From: Gemmatimonas phototrophica
GTDB taxonomy: Bacteria > Gemmatimonadota > Gemmatimonadetes > Longimicrobiales > Gaopeijiaceae
DNA: 6,515 bases
Assembly (NCBI GenBank): GCA_945876015.1
Contig: CAMCNM010000111.1
Span: 1-6,515 of the forward strand
Direction of reading: 5' to 3'
Numbering within the stretch: position 1 is the first letter of the stretch; each line of letters opens with the position of its first letter. A model generated the notes under the pieces. It worked only from the letters and a program-made list of their open reading frames with translations, searched no databases and was not told where the DNA came from. Below are positions 6,039 through 6,515 of this stretch, in pieces. The position numbers were made by a program, and so were the translations under genes.

Positions 6039-6083
6039 ATGACTTCCATGACGCCCGAGAAAGGAGTGTCGGAGTGGCGATGA
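6039..6083 (+). CDS. Possible 14-residue leader peptide ORF
   Basis: ATG 6039 opens a short frame reading MTSMTPEKGVSEWR, with the TGA stop at 6081-6083 overlapping the M48 gene start as ATGA. A second in-frame ATG sits at 6048. Upstream there is only a weak purine-rich stretch (GGGGAAGA at 6023-6030) as a ribosome site, and the peptide has no signal or membrane character. It may be a translationally coupled leader, or a chance frame in a GC-rich leader. The low confidence reflects the lack of independent evidence. Confidence 0.25.
   Translation: MTSMTPEKGVSEWR
6071..6074 (+). promoter_or_regulatory. Ribosome binding site of the M48 peptidase gene
   Basis: GGAG 5 bases before ATG 6080. A second purine block, AAGGAG at 6061-6066, lies 7 bases before the in-frame GTG 6074, so a start two codons earlier is possible and would change little. 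Confidence 0.5.
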
Positions 6084-6515
6084 AGACTACCTGGCGGACC
6101 CGTGGGTCCGTCCTTGCGATCCTGACGATGACGGCCTGCTCGGGGTGCTCGACCAACCCCGCCACCGGCCAGCGGCAGATCTCGTTGATCGGCGAAGGGC
6201 AGGAGATCCAGATGGGCCAGCAGTCCGATCCCGAGATCGTCGCGACGATGGGACTCTACGACGACGCGGCCGTGCAGAAGTACGTGAGCGACTTGGGCCT
6301 CCGCCTCGCGGCGACCTCCGAGCGGCCGGACCTTCCGTGGACCTTCCGCGTGGTGGACGACCCTACGGTCAACGCGTTCGCGGTTCCAGGCGGCTTCATC
6401 TACGTCACGCGCGGTCTGATGTCCCACCTGACGTCCGAGGCGCAGCTGGTCGGCGTGCTCGGGCACGAGATCGGTCACGTCACCGCCCGTCACTCCGTGC
6501 AGGACATGAGCAAGT
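6080..6515 (+). CDS. M48-family metalloprotease lipoprotein (BepA/LoiP-like), 3' end cut by window
   Basis: The first 145 codons are present; the gene runs off the right edge. The N-terminus is a lipoprotein signal: MKTTWRTRG, core SVLAILTM, lipobox MTAC with Cys20 (a second Cys follows at 23). Then comes the typical periplasmic M48 opening NPATGQRQISLI (26-37) and EIQMGQQSDPEI (42-53). The peptidase core follows: VNAFAVPGGFIYVTRGLM (97-114), then the zinc motif HEIGH (129-133) in HEIGHVTARHS, where His129 and His133 bind zinc and Glu130 is the catalytic base. The third zinc ligand should lie beyond the window. BepA/YfgC and LoiP relatives degrade misassembled outer-membrane proteins or aid barrel assembly; a similar periplasmic quality-control role is inferred. 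Whether a C-terminal TPR domain follows, which would separate BepA-like from LoiP-like, cannot be seen. ATG 6080 is chosen for GGAG at -5 spacing; GTG 6074 is the alternative. It is divergent from the OPT operon. Confidence 0.93.
   Translation, partial: MKTTWRTRGSVLAILTMTACSGCSTNPATGQRQISLIGEGQEIQMGQQSDPEIVATMGLYDDAAVQKYVSDLGLRLAATSERPDLPWTFRVVDDPTVNAFAVPGGFIYVTRGLMSHLTSEAQLVGVLGHEIGHVTARHSVQDMSK

Larger units (their letters stand above)
5836..6079. promoter_or_regulatory. Divergent intergenic region between OPT and M48 genes
   Basis: These 244 bases hold no convincing gene but must carry both promoters. On the minus strand a perfect TTGACA (-35-like) lies at 5917 to 5912, but 17 or 18 bases on the sequence is GGACCT or GACCTT, a poor -10, so it is only a candidate for the OPT operon. 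GGTCCC occurs as a direct repeat at 5890-5895 and 5903-5908. Two hairpins, listed separately, lie at 5925-5945 and 5964-5984. A possible 14-codon leader ORF lies at 6039-6083. No clear sigma-70 or sigma-54 promoter for the M48 gene is visible. Confidence 0.4.

Noticed and set aside
5933..6493. Minus-strand open frame of 186 codons opposite the M48 gene
   Set aside because: Antisense to a peptidase with an intact HEIGH motif and lipoprotein signal; the composition is shadow-like.

Overview
The window is GC-rich (roughly two thirds G+C by eye, with strong third-position G/C) and comes from a Gram-negative, double-membraned bacterium. Three of its genes encode predicted lipoproteins, one a small Sec-exported beta-barrel-like protein, and one a BepA/YfgC-like M48 metalloprotease. 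The tiny lipoprotein resembling DUF4296, the style of the Cys/Trp-rich lipoprotein and the base composition together suggest the FCB side of the tree, most likely a Gemmatimonadota-type genome. That assignment is inference; there is no rRNA or other phylogenetic marker here. I see no mobile element, phage, CRISPR array, tRNA or rRNA, so this looks like ordinary chromosome.

Layout. (1) 20-406 minus: a Rid-family (YjgF/UK114) protein lacking the arginine of the deaminase branch. (2) 407-482: a 76-base divergent intergenic region with one AT-rich island. (3) 483-1097 plus and 1094-2266 plus: a tight two-gene envelope operon, a signal-peptide protein that looks like a small beta-barrel followed by a 390-residue Cys/Trp-rich lipoprotein of unknown function, sharing a GTGA start/stop overlap. 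(4) 3796-5835, 3464-3799 and 2268-3467, all minus: a three-gene operon transcribed leftwards, OPT-family oligopeptide transporter, then a 111-residue lipoprotein, then the RlmI-type 23S rRNA cytosine methyltransferase. The genes are joined by ATGA and TTGA overlaps. The operon converges on the plus-strand lipoprotein with only one base between the two stop codons. (5) 5836-6079: a divergent regulatory region with two 21-base hairpins and a possible 14-codon leader ORF. (6) 6080-6515 plus: the first 145 codons of an M48 lipoprotein peptidase, cut by the window edge just after its HEIGH zinc motif.

Working together. The plus-strand pair is probably an outer-membrane barrel and a partner lipoprotein, although neither has a recognisable specific function. 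The OPT transporter and small lipoprotein are envelope proteins, while RlmI is an rRNA housekeeping enzyme that probably shares the message without sharing a pathway. The M48 peptidase probably serves outer-membrane quality control.

I found no convincing new multi-gene system. The observations most worth checking are the internal WxW...CX4C duplication in the 1094-2266 lipoprotein, the Rid protein without the catalytic arginine, the mutually exclusive hairpins plus leader ORF upstream of the M48 gene, and the compact architecture (three NTGA overlaps with three different start codons, and a one-base convergent gap).
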